Positions 24,219-33,661 are shown, counted from the first letter of the stretch. The stretch: DNA of 64,000 nucleotides from VRUE01 sp963718755 (GCA_963718755.1 OY970376.1:1798001-1862000), one strand, 5' to 3'. The notes: generated from the letters alone by a model not told the origin. A program made the numbers and translations.

Positions 24219-27200
24219 ATGGCCGAGCGTGACTACATAGCCGCGACCAAGGAGCGCGTCGTCGTCTTCGACGGCGGCATGGGCGCGACCCTGGAGCAGT
24301 TCGACCTGACCCAGGCCGATTACGGCGGCCTCGCGGGCAAATGCCACGAGGCGCTCGTGCTGAACCGACCCGACGTGATCGAGGGGGTCCACGCCTCGAT
24401 GCTCGAGGCGGGCGCCGAGGTGCTCGAGACCGACAGCTTCCAGGGCTCACGGCTGAAGCTCGAAGAGTGGGGGCTGGGCGAGCACACCCATGAGGTCAAC
24501 CTCAAGGCGGCCCAGATCGCCCGCAAGGCGGCGGGCGAGGACCGCTTCGTCGCCGGCTCGATCGGGCCGACCGGCTTCCTCCCCGCTTCCGACGATCCGA
24601 CCCTGGGCGACATCTCCTTCCGCAAGCTGGTCGACGTCTTCTCCGAGCAGGCGAAGGGCCTGGTCGAGGGCGGCGCCGACCTGATCATCATCGAGACCGC
24701 GCAGGACATCCTCGAGGTCAAGGCGGCGATCTTCGGCGCCCGTGAGGCCTTCGCCGAGGCCGGCCGCACGCTGCCAATTCAGACCAGCGTCTCGCTCTTG
24801 CCGCAGGGCGGCAAGATGCTGCTCGGCACCGACATCCAGGCGGTGCTGACGACGCTGGCCGCCCTCGAGGTCGACGTGATTGGCCTCAACTGCTCGACCG
24901 GGCCCGAGGATATGCGCGAGGCGATCCGCTTCCTGGGTGAGAACAGCCCGCTGCCCGTCCACTGCATCCCCAACGCCGGCCTACCCCTGCAGGGGCCTGA
25001 CGGCGAGACGATCTTCCCCGAACAGCCCGAGCCGCTGGCGGCGACGCTGGGCGAGTTCGTCGAGCGCTACCGGGTGGGGATCGTCGGCGGCTGCTGCGGC
25101 ACGACCCCCGAGCACATCGCCGCGATCCGCGAGCGGGTCGAGGGCCGCGTTCCGGGCGAGCGCCCCGCGCTCGGGCCGCCGCAGGTCTCCTCGATGATGA
25201 CCTCGACCCCGCTTGTGCAGGAGCCGCGCCCGACCCTGGTCGGCGAGCGGGTCAACTCGCAGGGCTCGAAAAAAGCGAAGGAGCTGCTGCTGGCCGACGA
25301 CTACGACGGCCTCGTCCAGGTCGCCGAAGACCAGGTCGAAGGCGGTGCGCATGTGCTCGACCTCTGCGTGGCCTTGACCGAGCGCGCCGACGAGGACGCG
25401 CAGATGGTCGCCGTCGCCGAGCGGGTCTCGCTGACCCAGCCGGCGCCGATCCAGGTCGACTCGACCGAGCCCAATGTCATCGAGGCCGCGCTGGAGAAGA
25501 TCCCTGGCCGGGCGATCGTCAACTCGATCAACCTCGAGGCCGGAGAGGACAAGGCCAACGTCGTCGTGCCGCTGGCGAAGGCGCATGGGGCGGCGCTGAT
25601 CGCGCTGACGATCGACGAGGTCGGGATGGCGAAGACGGCCGAGCGCAAGGTCGAGATCGCCAAGCGGATCCGCGACCTCGCCTGCGAGGAGCACGGCCTC
25701 GACCCAGAGGTGCTGATCTTCGACGCCCTCACCTTCACGCTGACCACCGGCGACGACGAGTGGAAGCCCTCCGCGGTCGAGACGATCGAGGGGATCCGGC
25801 GGATCAAGGCCGAGATTCCCGGCGTCAAGACCTCGCTCGGCGTCTCCAACGTCTCCTTCGGCGTCGGCCAGCCGGCCCGCGCCGTGCTCAACTCGGTCTT
25901 CCTCCACCACTGCGTCGAGGCCGGACTCGACCTGGCGATGGTCAACCCGAACCACATCACTCCCTACGCGGAGATTTCCGACTCCGAGCGCGAGCTGACC
26001 GACGACCTCGTCTTCAACCGTCGCGAGGACGCGCTGGAGCGCTTCATCGCCCACTTCGAGTCGAAGGGCGAGGAGGCCGCCGAGGAGGTCGGCGACCCGA
26101 CCGAGGGCATGGAGCCCGAGGAGGCCCTGCACTGGCACATCCTGCGCCGCAAGAAGGACGGCGTGGAGGAGTGGATCGACCGCTCCAACGAGAAAATCGG
26201 CGCCGTCCCGACGCTGAACCAGGTGCTGTTGCCGGCGATGAAGGAGGTCGGCGACAAATTCGGCGCCGGAGAACTGATCCTGCCCTTCGTCCTGCAATCG
26301 GCCGAAGTGATGAAGCGCGCCGTGGCGCGGCTGGAGAACTACCTCGACCGGATCGACGGCCACACCAAGGGGAAGGTCGTGATCGCGACCGTCTTCGGCG
26401 ACGTCCACGACATCGGCAAGTCGCTGGTCAACACGATCCTCACCAACAACGGCTACACCGTGGTCGACCTCGGCAAGCAGGTCCCGGTCGAGACGATCAT
26501 CGAGGCCGCGGTCGAGAACGAGGCCGACGCGATCGGTCTCTCCGCCCTGCTCGTCTCGACCTCGAAGCAGATGCCGATCTGTGTGCAGGAGCTGCACCAG
26601 CGCGGTCTCGAGTTCCCGGTGCTGATCGGCGGCGCCGCGATCAACCGCGACTTCGGCCGCCGCACGCTCTACCCGAACGGCAAGGAGTCGGACGACGTCT
26701 ACGGGCCCGGCGTCTTCTACTGCAAGGACGCCTTCCAGGGGCTCGACACGATGGACGCCCTGATCGACACGGAGGCGCGCGAGGCACTGACCGAGCGGAT
26801 CCACGCCGAGGCCAAGCAGCTGCGCGAGAAGCCGGTCGTCGTCGACGACTCGCCGCCGACGACCGACGCCAGTGTGCGCTCCGCCGCGGCCACCGACACC
26901 CCGATCCCCGAGCCGCCCTACGGCGGGGCGCGTGAGGTCGAGATCGACTTCGACGAGGTCTACCCCTACCTCGACCGCCATGTGCTCTTCAAGCTGCACT
27001 GGGGCGGCAAAGGCGTCAAGGGCGAGGCCTGGCGCGAGCTGGTCGAGGGCAACGGGGAGGAGGAGGGCTTCGCGCCGCGCCTGGAGCGGATGTGGCGCGA
27101 GCAGGACTACCTCCGTCCGCGGGCCCGACTCGGCTACTTCCCCTGCAACTCGGAGGGCAACGAGCTGATCGTCTTCGACCCGGAGGACCCCGAGCGCGAG

Positions 27201-27752
27201 CTGGAGCGGCTTGTCTTCCCGCGCCAGCCCAAGCACGACCGGATCTGCCTCGCCGACTTCTATCGTCCGCTGGGGTCGGGCGAACGCGACGTGGTCGCCC
27301 TTCAGGGCGTCACCGTCGGCCCCGAGGTGACCGAGCTGATCGAGCGGCTGGAGAGCGAAGGCGAGTTCGCCGAGCAGCTCTTCGTCCACGGCCTCGGCGT
27401 GCAGTCGGCCGAGGGCCTGGCCGAGTGGCTTCATGCCAAGGTGCGGCGCGAGCTCGGCATAGAGCTCGACCAGGGCCGCCGCTACTCGTGGGGCTATCCT
27501 GCCTGCCCGGATCAATCGGAGCACGAGAAGGTCTGGCGGCTGCTCGACCTCGAGCAGATCGGCATGACGCTCTCCGACGGCTTCGCGGTGATGCCCGAGC
27601 AGTCGACGGTGGCGATCGTCGCCCACCATCCCCAGGCCGTCTACTTCGGCATGAAGTCGGGCTTCATCCCCGAGCAGAAGTCCCCCGACGAACTGATCGC
27701 CGGCACCGAGCGCGGCGGCAAGCTCCCGCCCGAGCGCGAGCCCGTCGGCTGA
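24219..27752 (+). CDS. metH: Cobalamin-dependent methionine synthase
   Basis: 1177 aa from the ATG at 24219 (MAERDYIAATKERVV). Four modules are visible in order: homocysteine domain (zinc Cys in NCSTGPEDM and GGCCGTTPEHI), pterin-binding domain (LVGERVNSQGSKKAKELL, about residue 340), B12 cap and binding domains (cobalt-ligand His in DVHDIGKSLV, about residue 730), and the SAM reactivation domain (YSWGYPACPDQSEHEKVW). It methylates homocysteine with methyl-tetrahydrofolate. Size is close to the E. coli enzyme (about 1227 aa). Confidence 0.97.
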   Translation: MAERDYIAATKERVVVFDGGMGATLEQFDLTQADYGGLAGKCHEALVLNRPDVIEGVHASMLEAGAEVLETDSFQGSRLKLEEWGLGEHTHEVNLKAAQIARKAAGEDRFVAGSIGPTGFLPASDDPTLGDISFRKLVDVFSEQAKGLVEGGADLIIIETAQDILEVKAAIFGAREAFAEAGRTLPIQTSVSLLPQGGKMLLGTDIQAVLTTLAALEVDVIGLNCSTGPEDMREAIRFLGENSPLPVHCIPNAGLPLQGPDGETIFPEQPEPLAATLGEFVERYRVGIVGGCCGTTPEHIAAIRERVEGRVPGERPALGPPQVSSMMTSTPLVQEPRPTLVGERVNSQGSKKAKELLLADDYDGLVQVAEDQVEGGAHVLDLCVALTERADEDAQMVAVAERVSLTQPAPIQVDSTEPNVIEAALEKIPGRAIVNSINLEAGEDKANVVVPLAKAHGAALIALTIDEVGMAKTAERKVEIAKRIRDLACEEHGLDPEVLIFDALTFTLTTGDDEWKPSAVETIEGIRRIKAEIPGVKTSLGVSNVSFGVGQPARAVLNSVFLHHCVEAGLDLAMVNPNHITPYAEISDSERELTDDLVFNRREDALERFIAHFESKGEEAAEEVGDPTEGMEPEEALHWHILRRKKDGVEEWIDRSNEKIGAVPTLNQVLLPAMKEVGDKFGAGELILPFVLQSAEVMKRAVARLENYLDRIDGHTKGKVVIATVFGDVHDIGKSLVNTILTNNGYTVVDLGKQVPVETIIEAAVENEADAIGLSALLVSTSKQMPICVQELHQRGLEFPVLIGGAAINRDFGRRTLYPNGKESDDVYGPGVFYCKDAFQGLDTMDALIDTEAREALTERIHAEAKQLREKPVVVDDSPPTTDASVRSAAATDTPIPEPPYGGAREVEIDFDEVYPYLDRHVLFKLHWGGKGVKGEAWRELVEGNGEEEGFAPRLERMWREQDYLRPRARLGYFPCNSEGNELIVFDPEDPERELERLVFPRQPKHDRICLADFYRPLGSGERDVVALQGVTVGPEVTELIERLESEGEFAEQLFVHGLGVQSAEGLAEWLHAKVRRELGIELDQGRRYSWGYPACPDQSEHEKVWRLLDLEQIGMTLSDGFAVMPEQSTVAIVAHHPQAVYFGMKSGFIPEQKSPDELIAGTERGGKLPPEREPVG

Positions 27753-27780
27753 GCCGAGACGAGCGCGGCTGTGGGGCGAG

Positions 27781-27853
27781 TTCCGGGGGAAGGACTCGAA
27801 CCCTCGCTTCCTGGACCAAAACCAGACGTGCTAGCCGACTACACCACCCCGGA
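27781..27853 (-). tRNA. tRNA-Gln (anticodon TTG)
   Basis: 73-nt cloverleaf on the minus strand. Acceptor TCCGGGG pairs with CCCCGGA; the anticodon arm is TCTGG-TTTTGGT-CCAGG, giving UUG. The T-loop is TTCGAGT and the discriminator is A. The 3' CCA is not encoded. Confidence 0.95.
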
Positions 27854-27908
27854 TCGTGATCACGAGCCTAGCGCCAGAGGAGGGGTTGATTGCGTCCGGG
27901 GCTGCGCT

Positions 27909-27914
27909 TAGGGT
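27909..27914 (+). promoter_or_regulatory. Candidate -10 box (TAGGGT), leaderless start
   Basis: TAGGGT with 6 nt before the ATG at 27921 and no Shine-Dalgarno. Confidence 0.45.
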
Positions 27915-27920
27915 CGTTGC

Positions 27921-28490
27921 ATGGAGATGAGCGGAGCCGCGCTGGACCCGGACGTGCGCGAGGGGCTGCGGCGCACCTGGAAGGCGCTGATGGCCGTCGG
28001 CGTGCTGGCGATCTTGATCGGCTGCGTGGCGATCCTCGTGCCCGCCGTAGCCTCGGTCGCGACGGCGATCTTCATCGGCTGGATCCTGATCATCGCGGGG
28101 GCGTTCCTGGTCGCGGGCGCCTTCGCCGCACAGACGGTTGGCTCGGTCCTGCTGCGGCTGGTCTGGGCGCTTCTCACGGTAATCGTCGGCCTCTACCTGA
28201 TCGTGGAACCCGACAGTGGCACGCTCACCCTGACCGTCGTCCTCGGCATCTACTTTCTCTTCATGGGCTTGACCCGGACCGCCGTGGCCTTCGCCGCCCG
28301 CGGCCGGCAGGGCGCCGGCCTCGTCGGCCTCAGCGGCATAGCCGGCCTGCTGATCGGCATCCTCGTCCTAGCCAAGCTTCCCAGCAGCGCCGACTGGGCA
28401 ATCGGCCTCCTGGTGGGCATAGATTTGATCTTCGCCGGCTGGACCCTGGTCTCCGTAGCGCTGGTCGGCAAAGAGCTGGCTCGCTCCTAA
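27921..28490 (+). CDS. HdeD-like DUF308 membrane protein
   Basis: 189 aa with six predicted membrane helices arranged as short hairpins, typical of DUF308 (HdeD) proteins. GWILIIAGAFLVAGAF and LLVGIDLIFAGWTLVSVAL are the recurring motifs. In E. coli HdeD is linked to acid resistance at high cell density; the role here is unknown. It stands alone between tRNA-Gln and a repeat-rich gap. Confidence 0.85.
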   Translation: MEMSGAALDPDVREGLRRTWKALMAVGVLAILIGCVAILVPAVASVATAIFIGWILIIAGAFLVAGAFAAQTVGSVLLRLVWALLTVIVGLYLIVEPDSGTLTLTVVLGIYFLFMGLTRTAVAFAARGRQGAGLVGLSGIAGLLIGILVLAKLPSSADWAIGLLVGIDLIFAGWTLVSVALVGKELARS

Positions 28491-28504
28491 GCCGGCTGTA
28501 GGGG

Positions 28505-28616
28505 TGACGCGGGGTGCCCCTTCCGCTTGCTGGGTTTTTCGCCGGGCGGCCGCCAACTCTCGCCAAGCTAGCGGTGCGAAAAACGGACGCCGCGCACTCC
28601 AGGGTGCCCCGCACTC
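28505..28616. repeat. TIR element, copy D (degenerate)
   Basis: Core GCTGGGTTTTTCGCC ... GCGAAAAACGGACGCCGCG is flanked by GCGGGGTGCCCC (28509-28520) and GGGTGCCCCGC (28602-28612). It is closely related to copy E 120 nt away but in opposite orientation. The two share a 20-nt stretch (CCCTGGAGTGCGCGGCGTCC on copy E's + strand). Confidence 0.85.
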
Positions 28617-28737
28617 TCCCGCGCTCATCGAAACTCGCTTGAGCTGAAGGGAGCGGCAGGGGCGCACCCGCTTTCTGGCTCTGGAGGCCGGGCCATCCGC
28701 TTTCGGGGTGAGCTTGTTCACCTTGCTGCGCTGGGGC

Positions 28738-28855
28738 GGGGAGGATGGGGTGTCCCTGGAGTGCGCGGCGTCCTCTTTTCGCCCCATCGGTCGACGAGAG
28801 AAGCGTGCGCTGGTGGCGAAAACCCAGCAAACGGAAGGGACACCCCATCCTCCCC
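28738..28855. repeat. TIR element, copy E
   Basis: Perfect 20-bp terminal inverted repeats GGGGAGGATGGGGTGTCCCT and AGGGACACCCCATCCTCCCC around the family core (TCCTCTTTTCGCCCC ... TGGCGAAAACCCAGC). It lies in the 386-nt gap between the DUF308 gene and glmU, which otherwise holds copy D, a ~120-nt linker without a gene, and the glmU promoter. Confidence 0.93.
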
Positions 28856-28864
28856 CTCCACCAC

Positions 28865-28870
28865 TACGAT
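28865..28870 (+). promoter_or_regulatory. Candidate -10 box (TACGAT) for glmU
   Basis: TACGAT ends 6 nt before the GTG at 28877; leaderless geometry. It starts 9 nt after repeat copy E, so the -35 region lies in the repeat's right arm. Confidence 0.45.
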
Positions 28871-28876
28871 CTAGCG

Positions 28877-30268
28877 GTGAGCTCCCCCCTAGTGCTCGTC
28901 ATGGCGGCGGGCGAGGGCACGCGTATGCGCTCGTCCACGCCGAAGATGCTCCACCCTGTCTGCGGCCGCCCGCTGGTCGCCTGGCCGATCCTCGCTGCGC
29001 GCGAGGCCGGCGCCGGCCGGGTCGCGGCGATCGTCTCGCCCGGGATCGACATCTCGGCCGGCCTGCCCGAGGGGGTCGATACGGTCGTGCAGCCGCAGCC
29101 GGATGGAACCGGCGGTGCCGTGCGCGCAGCGCTGCCGCTGATCGAGGGAGCCGAGACCGTGCTCGTCCTCTCCGGCGACCATCCGCTGATTTCCGCGGCG
29201 ATCGTCTCTGACTTCCTCGAGGCCCATGCCTCATCGGATGCCGCAGCGACGATGATGACGATCGAGCTCGACGACCCGGGGACCTACGGCCGCGTCGTCC
29301 GCGACGCCGGCGGAGAGGTCGAGAGGGTGGTCGAGGCGAAAGCCGACGGCGATGCCAACGCGGAGGACCTGGCGATCCGCGAGATCAATGCTGGGACCTA
29401 CGCGTTCGATGCCGGCCCGCTAGCCACCGCCTTAGTGGGGCTCACCAACGACAATGCGCAGGGCGAGTACTACTTGACCGATGTCTTCGAGGCACTGCGT
29501 GCCGCCGGTCATTCCGTTGCCGGCCACCTGGCCGACGACTTCGCGGTGACGATGGGTGTCAACAACAGGGTCGAGTTGGCTGCGGCGGAGACCGAGGGAG
29601 GCCGCCGCATTCTCGAGGCGCACATGCTCGCCGGCGTTACCGTCGTCGACCCCGCCTCCACCTGGGTCGACGCGGACGTCGAGATTGCCGCCGACGCCCG
29701 CATCGAGCCCGGCACCAGCCTGCGCGGCGCTACCGCTGTCGGCGCCGGCTCGGTCGTCGGCCCGCTCACCACCCTGATCGACAGCAAGCTCGGCGAGAAC
29801 GTCGCCGTGCCGCACTCCTACCTGGTTGAGTGCGAGGTGCTCGACGACTGCAACGTCGGGCCCTTCGCGTACCTGCGCCCCGGCGCCCACCTCGAGCAGG
29901 GCGCCAAGGCGGGCACCTTCGTCGAGATCAAGAACTCTCGGATTGGCGCCGGCGCCAAGGTCCCTCACCTTGCGTACGTCGGCGATGCCGACGTCGGCCC
30001 GGGCAGCAATCTCGGCGCCGGCACGATCACCGCCAACTACGACGGTTTCCGCAAGCACCGCACGACGATCGGCAGCGACGTGCGGATCGGCGTTGACACG
30101 ATGCTGATCGCCCCGGTAGAAGTCGGGGACGCCGCCTACACTGGCGCCGGAGCGGTGATCAAGGAGGATGTCCCCGAGGGGGCACTTGCGGTGAGCGAGA
30201 ACGATCAGAGGAACATCGAGGGCTACGCGGCGGGCAAGGCCGCGCGGGCCCGTGAGGAGGATTCGTGA
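28877..30268 (+). CDS. glmU: Bifunctional UDP-GlcNAc pyrophosphorylase / glucosamine-1-phosphate acetyltransferase
   Basis: 463 aa from the GTG at 28877. The N-terminal nucleotidyltransferase motif is VLVMAAGEGTRMRSSTPKML with GDHPLISAA, followed by a left-handed beta-helix acetyltransferase (hexapeptide repeats from about residue 260; NYDGFRKHRTTIG near residue 390). It makes UDP-GlcNAc for the cell wall. Overlaps prs by 4 nt; the glmU-prs pair is common in bacteria. Confidence 0.96.
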   Translation: MSSPLVLVMAAGEGTRMRSSTPKMLHPVCGRPLVAWPILAAREAGAGRVAAIVSPGIDISAGLPEGVDTVVQPQPDGTGGAVRAALPLIEGAETVLVLSGDHPLISAAIVSDFLEAHASSDAAATMMTIELDDPGTYGRVVRDAGGEVERVVEAKADGDANAEDLAIREINAGTYAFDAGPLATALVGLTNDNAQGEYYLTDVFEALRAAGHSVAGHLADDFAVTMGVNNRVELAAAETEGGRRILEAHMLAGVTVVDPASTWVDADVEIAADARIEPGTSLRGATAVGAGSVVGPLTTLIDSKLGENVAVPHSYLVECEVLDDCNVGPFAYLRPGAHLEQGAKAGTFVEIKNSRIGAGAKVPHLAYVGDADVGPGSNLGAGTITANYDGFRKHRTTIGSDVRIGVDTMLIAPVEVGDAAYTGAGAVIKEDVPEGALAVSENDQRNIEGYAAGKAARAREEDS

Positions 30269-31305
30269 GCACGATCGAGCAACGTCCCGAAGCGGCCGCC
30301 ACCCCGGCGCCCACTGCCATCCCGCACGACTACTCGAAGCGGATGATGGTCTTCGGCGGCCGCACCTCGATGGAGCTGGCCGCCAAGGTCGCCGGCAAGC
30401 TCGGGCTCGATCTCGGCCAGGTGACGCTGAAGACCTTCGCCAACGGCGAGGTCTACTGCCGCTATGAGGAGTCGATCCGGGGCGCCGACGTCTTCCTCGT
30501 CCAGTCGACCTGCGCCAACGAGCAGACCGAGATGACGCCCAACGACGCCATCGTCGAGCTGCTGACGATGATCGACGCAGCCCAGGGCGCCTCTGCCCAC
30601 CGCATCATCGCCGTCCTGCCCTGGTACGGCTACGCCCGCCAGGACAAGAAGTCCTCCCCGCGGGAGCCGATCTCGGCCAGGATCATGGCCAAGTGCCTGG
30701 AGGGGGTCGGCGTCGATCGCGTCCTCACGATGGACCTGCACGCCGGCCAGGTCCAGGGCTTCTTCCACGTCCCGGTCGACCACATGACGGCGATGCCGAT
30801 GCTGACGCAGTGGTTCGTCGACCAGGAACTGAATGACGAGCTCGTGATCGTCTCCCCCGATGCCGGCCGGGTCAAGACCGCGCGCAACTTCGCCCGCCGC
30901 ATCGGCACCCATTGGGCGGTGATGGAGAAGGAGCGCCCGGCCCAGCAGGTGGCTGAGATCGGCTACGTGGTCGGCGACGTCAAAGGCAAGACCGCGGTCC
31001 TGGTAGACGACATGATCGACACCGCCGGCACGCTCTGCGCCGCCGCCCAGACCGTGCTCGACGAGGGGGCCGCGCGGGTGATCGCCTGCGCCACCCACGG
31101 CGTCTTCTCCGGCCCCGCCTACGAGCGGCTTGCCGACTCCCAGATCGAGCGCATTGTCGTCACCGACACGATCCCGCTGCGGCCCGGCGCCCCCGACAAC
31201 ATCACGGTGCTCTCGACCGCCGGCACCTTCGCCGACTCGATCCGCCGAATTTTCACCGACGACTCGGTCTCCGAGATCTTCGCCGGCGAGAACCAGCTCT
31301 TCTAG
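30265..31305 (+). CDS. prs: Ribose-phosphate pyrophosphokinase
   Basis: 346 aa, GTG start overlapping the glmU stop. Conserved motifs: VFLVQSTCANEQTEMTPND, LPWYGYARQDKKSSPREP (ATP-binding loop), MDLHAGQVQGFF and the PRPP loop AVLVDDMIDTAGTL. The N-terminus is about 25 residues longer than usual. It makes PRPP for nucleotide, His and Trp synthesis. Confidence 0.96.
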   Translation: MSTIEQRPEAAATPAPTAIPHDYSKRMMVFGGRTSMELAAKVAGKLGLDLGQVTLKTFANGEVYCRYEESIRGADVFLVQSTCANEQTEMTPNDAIVELLTMIDAAQGASAHRIIAVLPWYGYARQDKKSSPREPISARIMAKCLEGVGVDRVLTMDLHAGQVQGFFHVPVDHMTAMPMLTQWFVDQELNDELVIVSPDAGRVKTARNFARRIGTHWAVMEKERPAQQVAEIGYVVGDVKGKTAVLVDDMIDTAGTLCAAAQTVLDEGAARVIACATHGVFSGPAYERLADSQIERIVVTDTIPLRPGAPDNITVLSTAGTFADSIRRIFTDDSVSEIFAGENQLF

Positions 31306-31309
31306 AGCC

Positions 31310-32056
31310 CTGGCCGCCCAGGGATCAAACGGGCTGCGCCTAGTCGGCCACAAGGGGGCCGACCTGATCGCCCCCGGCAACACGCTGGAGAGCTTCGCGG
31401 CCGCGGTCGAGGCCGGCGTCGACACGATCGAGATCGACGTGCTCTGGACCCGCGACGGCCACCCGCGACTCGCGCCTGAGGAGCGCACGCCGCTGATCGT
31501 CGCCCACGACTGGCACGACGCCGAGCGGCGCCAGCCGCTGACCCTTGAGGGGGCGCTCGATGCATTTACGCAGCCGCCGCTCGACCAGGTCGAGGTCGAC
31601 CTCGACATCAAGCTGCCGGGCCGCGAGGAGGAGATCGTCGCCGCGGTTCGCGACAGTGGCCTGCTCGAGCGGGCGATGATCTCGACCATGGAGCTCTCCA
31701 CCCTGGCGCGGGTCGGCGAGCTTGAGCCAGGGCTGCGACGCGGCTGGACCTATCCCAAAGTGACGAAGGACTGGGCCTCGAAGCGCTGGGCGAAGGCCCC
31801 CATGCTCGCCGCCATGGTCTGGATGCGCGAGCGGCTACCGGGGCTTGCTGCGCGGGAGCTGCCGCGAATGGGTGTGGAGGCGATGTGGGTCTACCACCCG
31901 CTTGTCAGCCCACGCCTGGCCCGCATCACCAAGCTGGCCGGGGTCGAGCTGATTGCCTGGACGGTCGACGACCTGCCGCGCATGAACAAGCTCGTCGCCG
32001 CCGGAGTCAACGGCATCTGCTCCAACGACCCGCGCTTGTTCGCCTCTATTCGTTGA
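31310..32056 (+). CDS. Glycerophosphodiester phosphodiesterase, start codon unclear
   Basis: GDPD motifs are clear: LVGHKGADLIAPGNTLESF (catalytic His), AGVDTIEIDVLWTRDG and VAHDWHD. The region from the catalytic His to the stop is about 240 residues, the normal size. No in-frame ATG, GTG or TTG exists between TTG 31154 (deep inside prs) and the catalytic His. The likely options are CTG at 31310, 4 nt after the prs stop, or a TTG overlapping prs by about 150 nt. It is probably translated by coupling to prs. It hydrolyses glycerophosphodiesters in phospholipid turnover. Confidence 0.85.
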   Translation: MAAQGSNGLRLVGHKGADLIAPGNTLESFAAAVEAGVDTIEIDVLWTRDGHPRLAPEERTPLIVAHDWHDAERRQPLTLEGALDAFTQPPLDQVEVDLDIKLPGREEEIVAAVRDSGLLERAMISTMELSTLARVGELEPGLRRGWTYPKVTKDWASKRWAKAPMLAAMVWMRERLPGLAARELPRMGVEAMWVYHPLVSPRLARITKLAGVELIAWTVDDLPRMNKLVAAGVNGICSNDPRLFASIR

Positions 32057-32765
32057 GGTCGCGGTGGCGGATCAGCAGCGTCCCGACCAGGACGAGGGCG
32101 AGCGACCAGCCGGCCAGCACGAGCCCGCCCGTCACCTGACTGAGCCCTTCTTCGGGCAGGCCGTGCAGGGAGCCGATTGCCTGCGCCGGGAAGTAGTCGC
32201 CGATGTCGCCCGGCAGCAATTCCGGCAAGGACGAGAGGACGAAGAAGAAGGCGAAGGCGGCGATGATCGCACCGACCTGGTTGCGGACGATCGCGCCGAC
32301 CCCGAGCCCGAAGGCGCCGAGCAGGGCGAAGGAGGCGACCACGCCCGCGTAGACCGAGACGATGTCGCCGGTCGCGGGCAGCGATCCTTCGCGGGACTCG
32401 AAGAGCGGCAGCGCCAAGCCGCCGTTCACGGCAACGTAGCCGAGGCCGGCGACGAGGCCCATGAGCAGCACGGCGCCGAGCTTCGCCGCCATCACCGGGT
32501 AGCGGCGCGGCTCCGCGAGGAAGGTGGTGCTGGCGGTGCCGTGGCGGAACTCGGTCGTGATCGAGAGGACGCCGAGGACGAGCAGCATCAGCATCAAGAG
32601 GCCGGTTCCGGTCAGGACTTCGTCGATCGGGCCGACGTCGTCCAGCGAGATGAGGCCGACGTAGAGCCCGGCGAAAAGGGCCTCGGCGAGCAGGCCGATG
32701 CCGAGCATCGTCCAGGTGGTGCGGACGGTGCGCAGCTTCAGCACCTCGGCTCGCAGCAGCCTCAC
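32046..32765 (-). CDS. ABC-2 type transporter permease
   Basis: 239 aa with six hydrophobic segments. LLRAEVLKLRTVRTTWTML is the typical N-terminus of ABC-2 permeases, and LSITTEFRHGTASTTFL the conserved EF-(R/H)-xxT motif. It pairs with the ATPase gene that overlaps its start by 4 nt. Its 3' end overlaps the convergent GDPD gene by 11 nt. The substrate is unknown. Confidence 0.88.
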   Translation of the reverse strand: MRLLRAEVLKLRTVRTTWTMLGIGLLAEALFAGLYVGLISLDDVGPIDEVLTGTGLLMLMLLVLGVLSITTEFRHGTASTTFLAEPRRYPVMAAKLGAVLLMGLVAGLGYVAVNGGLALPLFESREGSLPATGDIVSVYAGVVASFALLGAFGLGVGAIVRNQVGAIIAAFAFFFVLSSLPELLPGDIGDYFPAQAIGSLHGLPEEGLSQVTGGLVLAGWSLALVLVGTLLIRHRDLNE

Positions 32766-33658
32766 CCGATCCCCTCCTCGCCGGTCACCTCGAGGAAGCG
32801 CTCCTCGAGGCTGGAGCGCAACGGTGCCAGCTCGTAGATCGCCACGCCGCTGGCGAGCGCCAGATCGCCGATCTCCTCGCCGTCGACGCCGCGCACGAGC
32901 AGCGCGCCGTCGCCGTCGCGGTCGATGCTGGCCCCCTTGGCCCGGAGCGCGGTGGCAAGGCTCTCGGGGTCCGAGGACCGCACCCGCATCTGGCTCGCCG
33001 GGCTGGTCGTGAACTCGTCGAGGGAAGCCTCGGCGACGAGGCTCCCGTTGCGGATCACGATCAGCTGCTCGGCGGTCTGGGCGACCTCGGACAGCAGGTG
33101 GCTGGAGACGAGCACCGTTCGCCCGGCGGCCGCCTGGTCGCGAAGCAGGTCGCGCAGCCAGCGCATCCCTTGGGGGTCGAGGCCGTTTGCGGGCTCGTCG
33201 AGAATCAGGATCCGTGGTTCGCCGAGCAGAGCGGCGGCCAGGGCGAGCCGCTGGCGCATGCCCAGGGAGTAGCCCTTGACGCGGCGGTTGGCGGCACCGC
33301 TCAGCTCGACCATCTCCAGCACCTCCTCGACCCGCGAGTTGGGGATTCCGGCTGAGGTGGCCAGCACCCGCAGATGGTTGCGTCCGCTGCGGCTGGGGTG
33401 GAAAGCGGTGGCCTCGAGTGCCGCGCCGACCGTGCGCAGCGGCTCCTTCATCGCCACCGGCGGTTGCCCCTCGACCAGCGCCTCGCCTGCACTCGGCCGC
33501 ACCAGGCCGAGCAGCGCCCGCATCGTCGTCGTCTTGCCCGCCCCGTTGGGTCCGAGGAAGCCGGTTACCCGGCCGGCCTCGACCGAGAAGGAGAGGTCGT
33601 CGACGGCGACGGTCTTGCCGAAGCGCTTGGTCAGATTTCGGACTCCGAGCTCAGGCAA
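32762..33658 (-). CDS. ABC transporter ATP-binding protein
   Basis: 298 aa; TTG start at 33658 gives MPELGVRNLTKRFGKTVAV. Walker A GPNGAGKTTT, signature YSLGMRQRLALA and Walker B ILILDEPANGLDP are intact. The C-terminal extension (about residues 220-298) is typical of DrrA/NatA-like exporters. It acts with the ABC-2 permease immediately downstream. Confidence 0.93.
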   Translation of the reverse strand: MPELGVRNLTKRFGKTVAVDDLSFSVEAGRVTGFLGPNGAGKTTTMRALLGLVRPSAGEALVEGQPPVAMKEPLRTVGAALEATAFHPSRSGRNHLRVLATSAGIPNSRVEEVLEMVELSGAANRRVKGYSLGMRQRLALAAALLGEPRILILDEPANGLDPQGMRWLRDLLRDQAAAGRTVLVSSHLLSEVAQTAEQLIVIRNGSLVAEASLDEFTTSPASQMRVRSSDPESLATALRAKGASIDRDGDGALLVRGVDGEEIGDLALASGVAIYELAPLRSSLEERFLEVTGEEGIG

Positions 33659-33661
33659 GAC

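Noticed and set aside
24981..27629. Long minus-strand open frame (882 codons) opposite metH
   Set aside because: It is antisense to a fully convincing metH and is open only because of the GC-rich third positions. No family motif or ribosome site.
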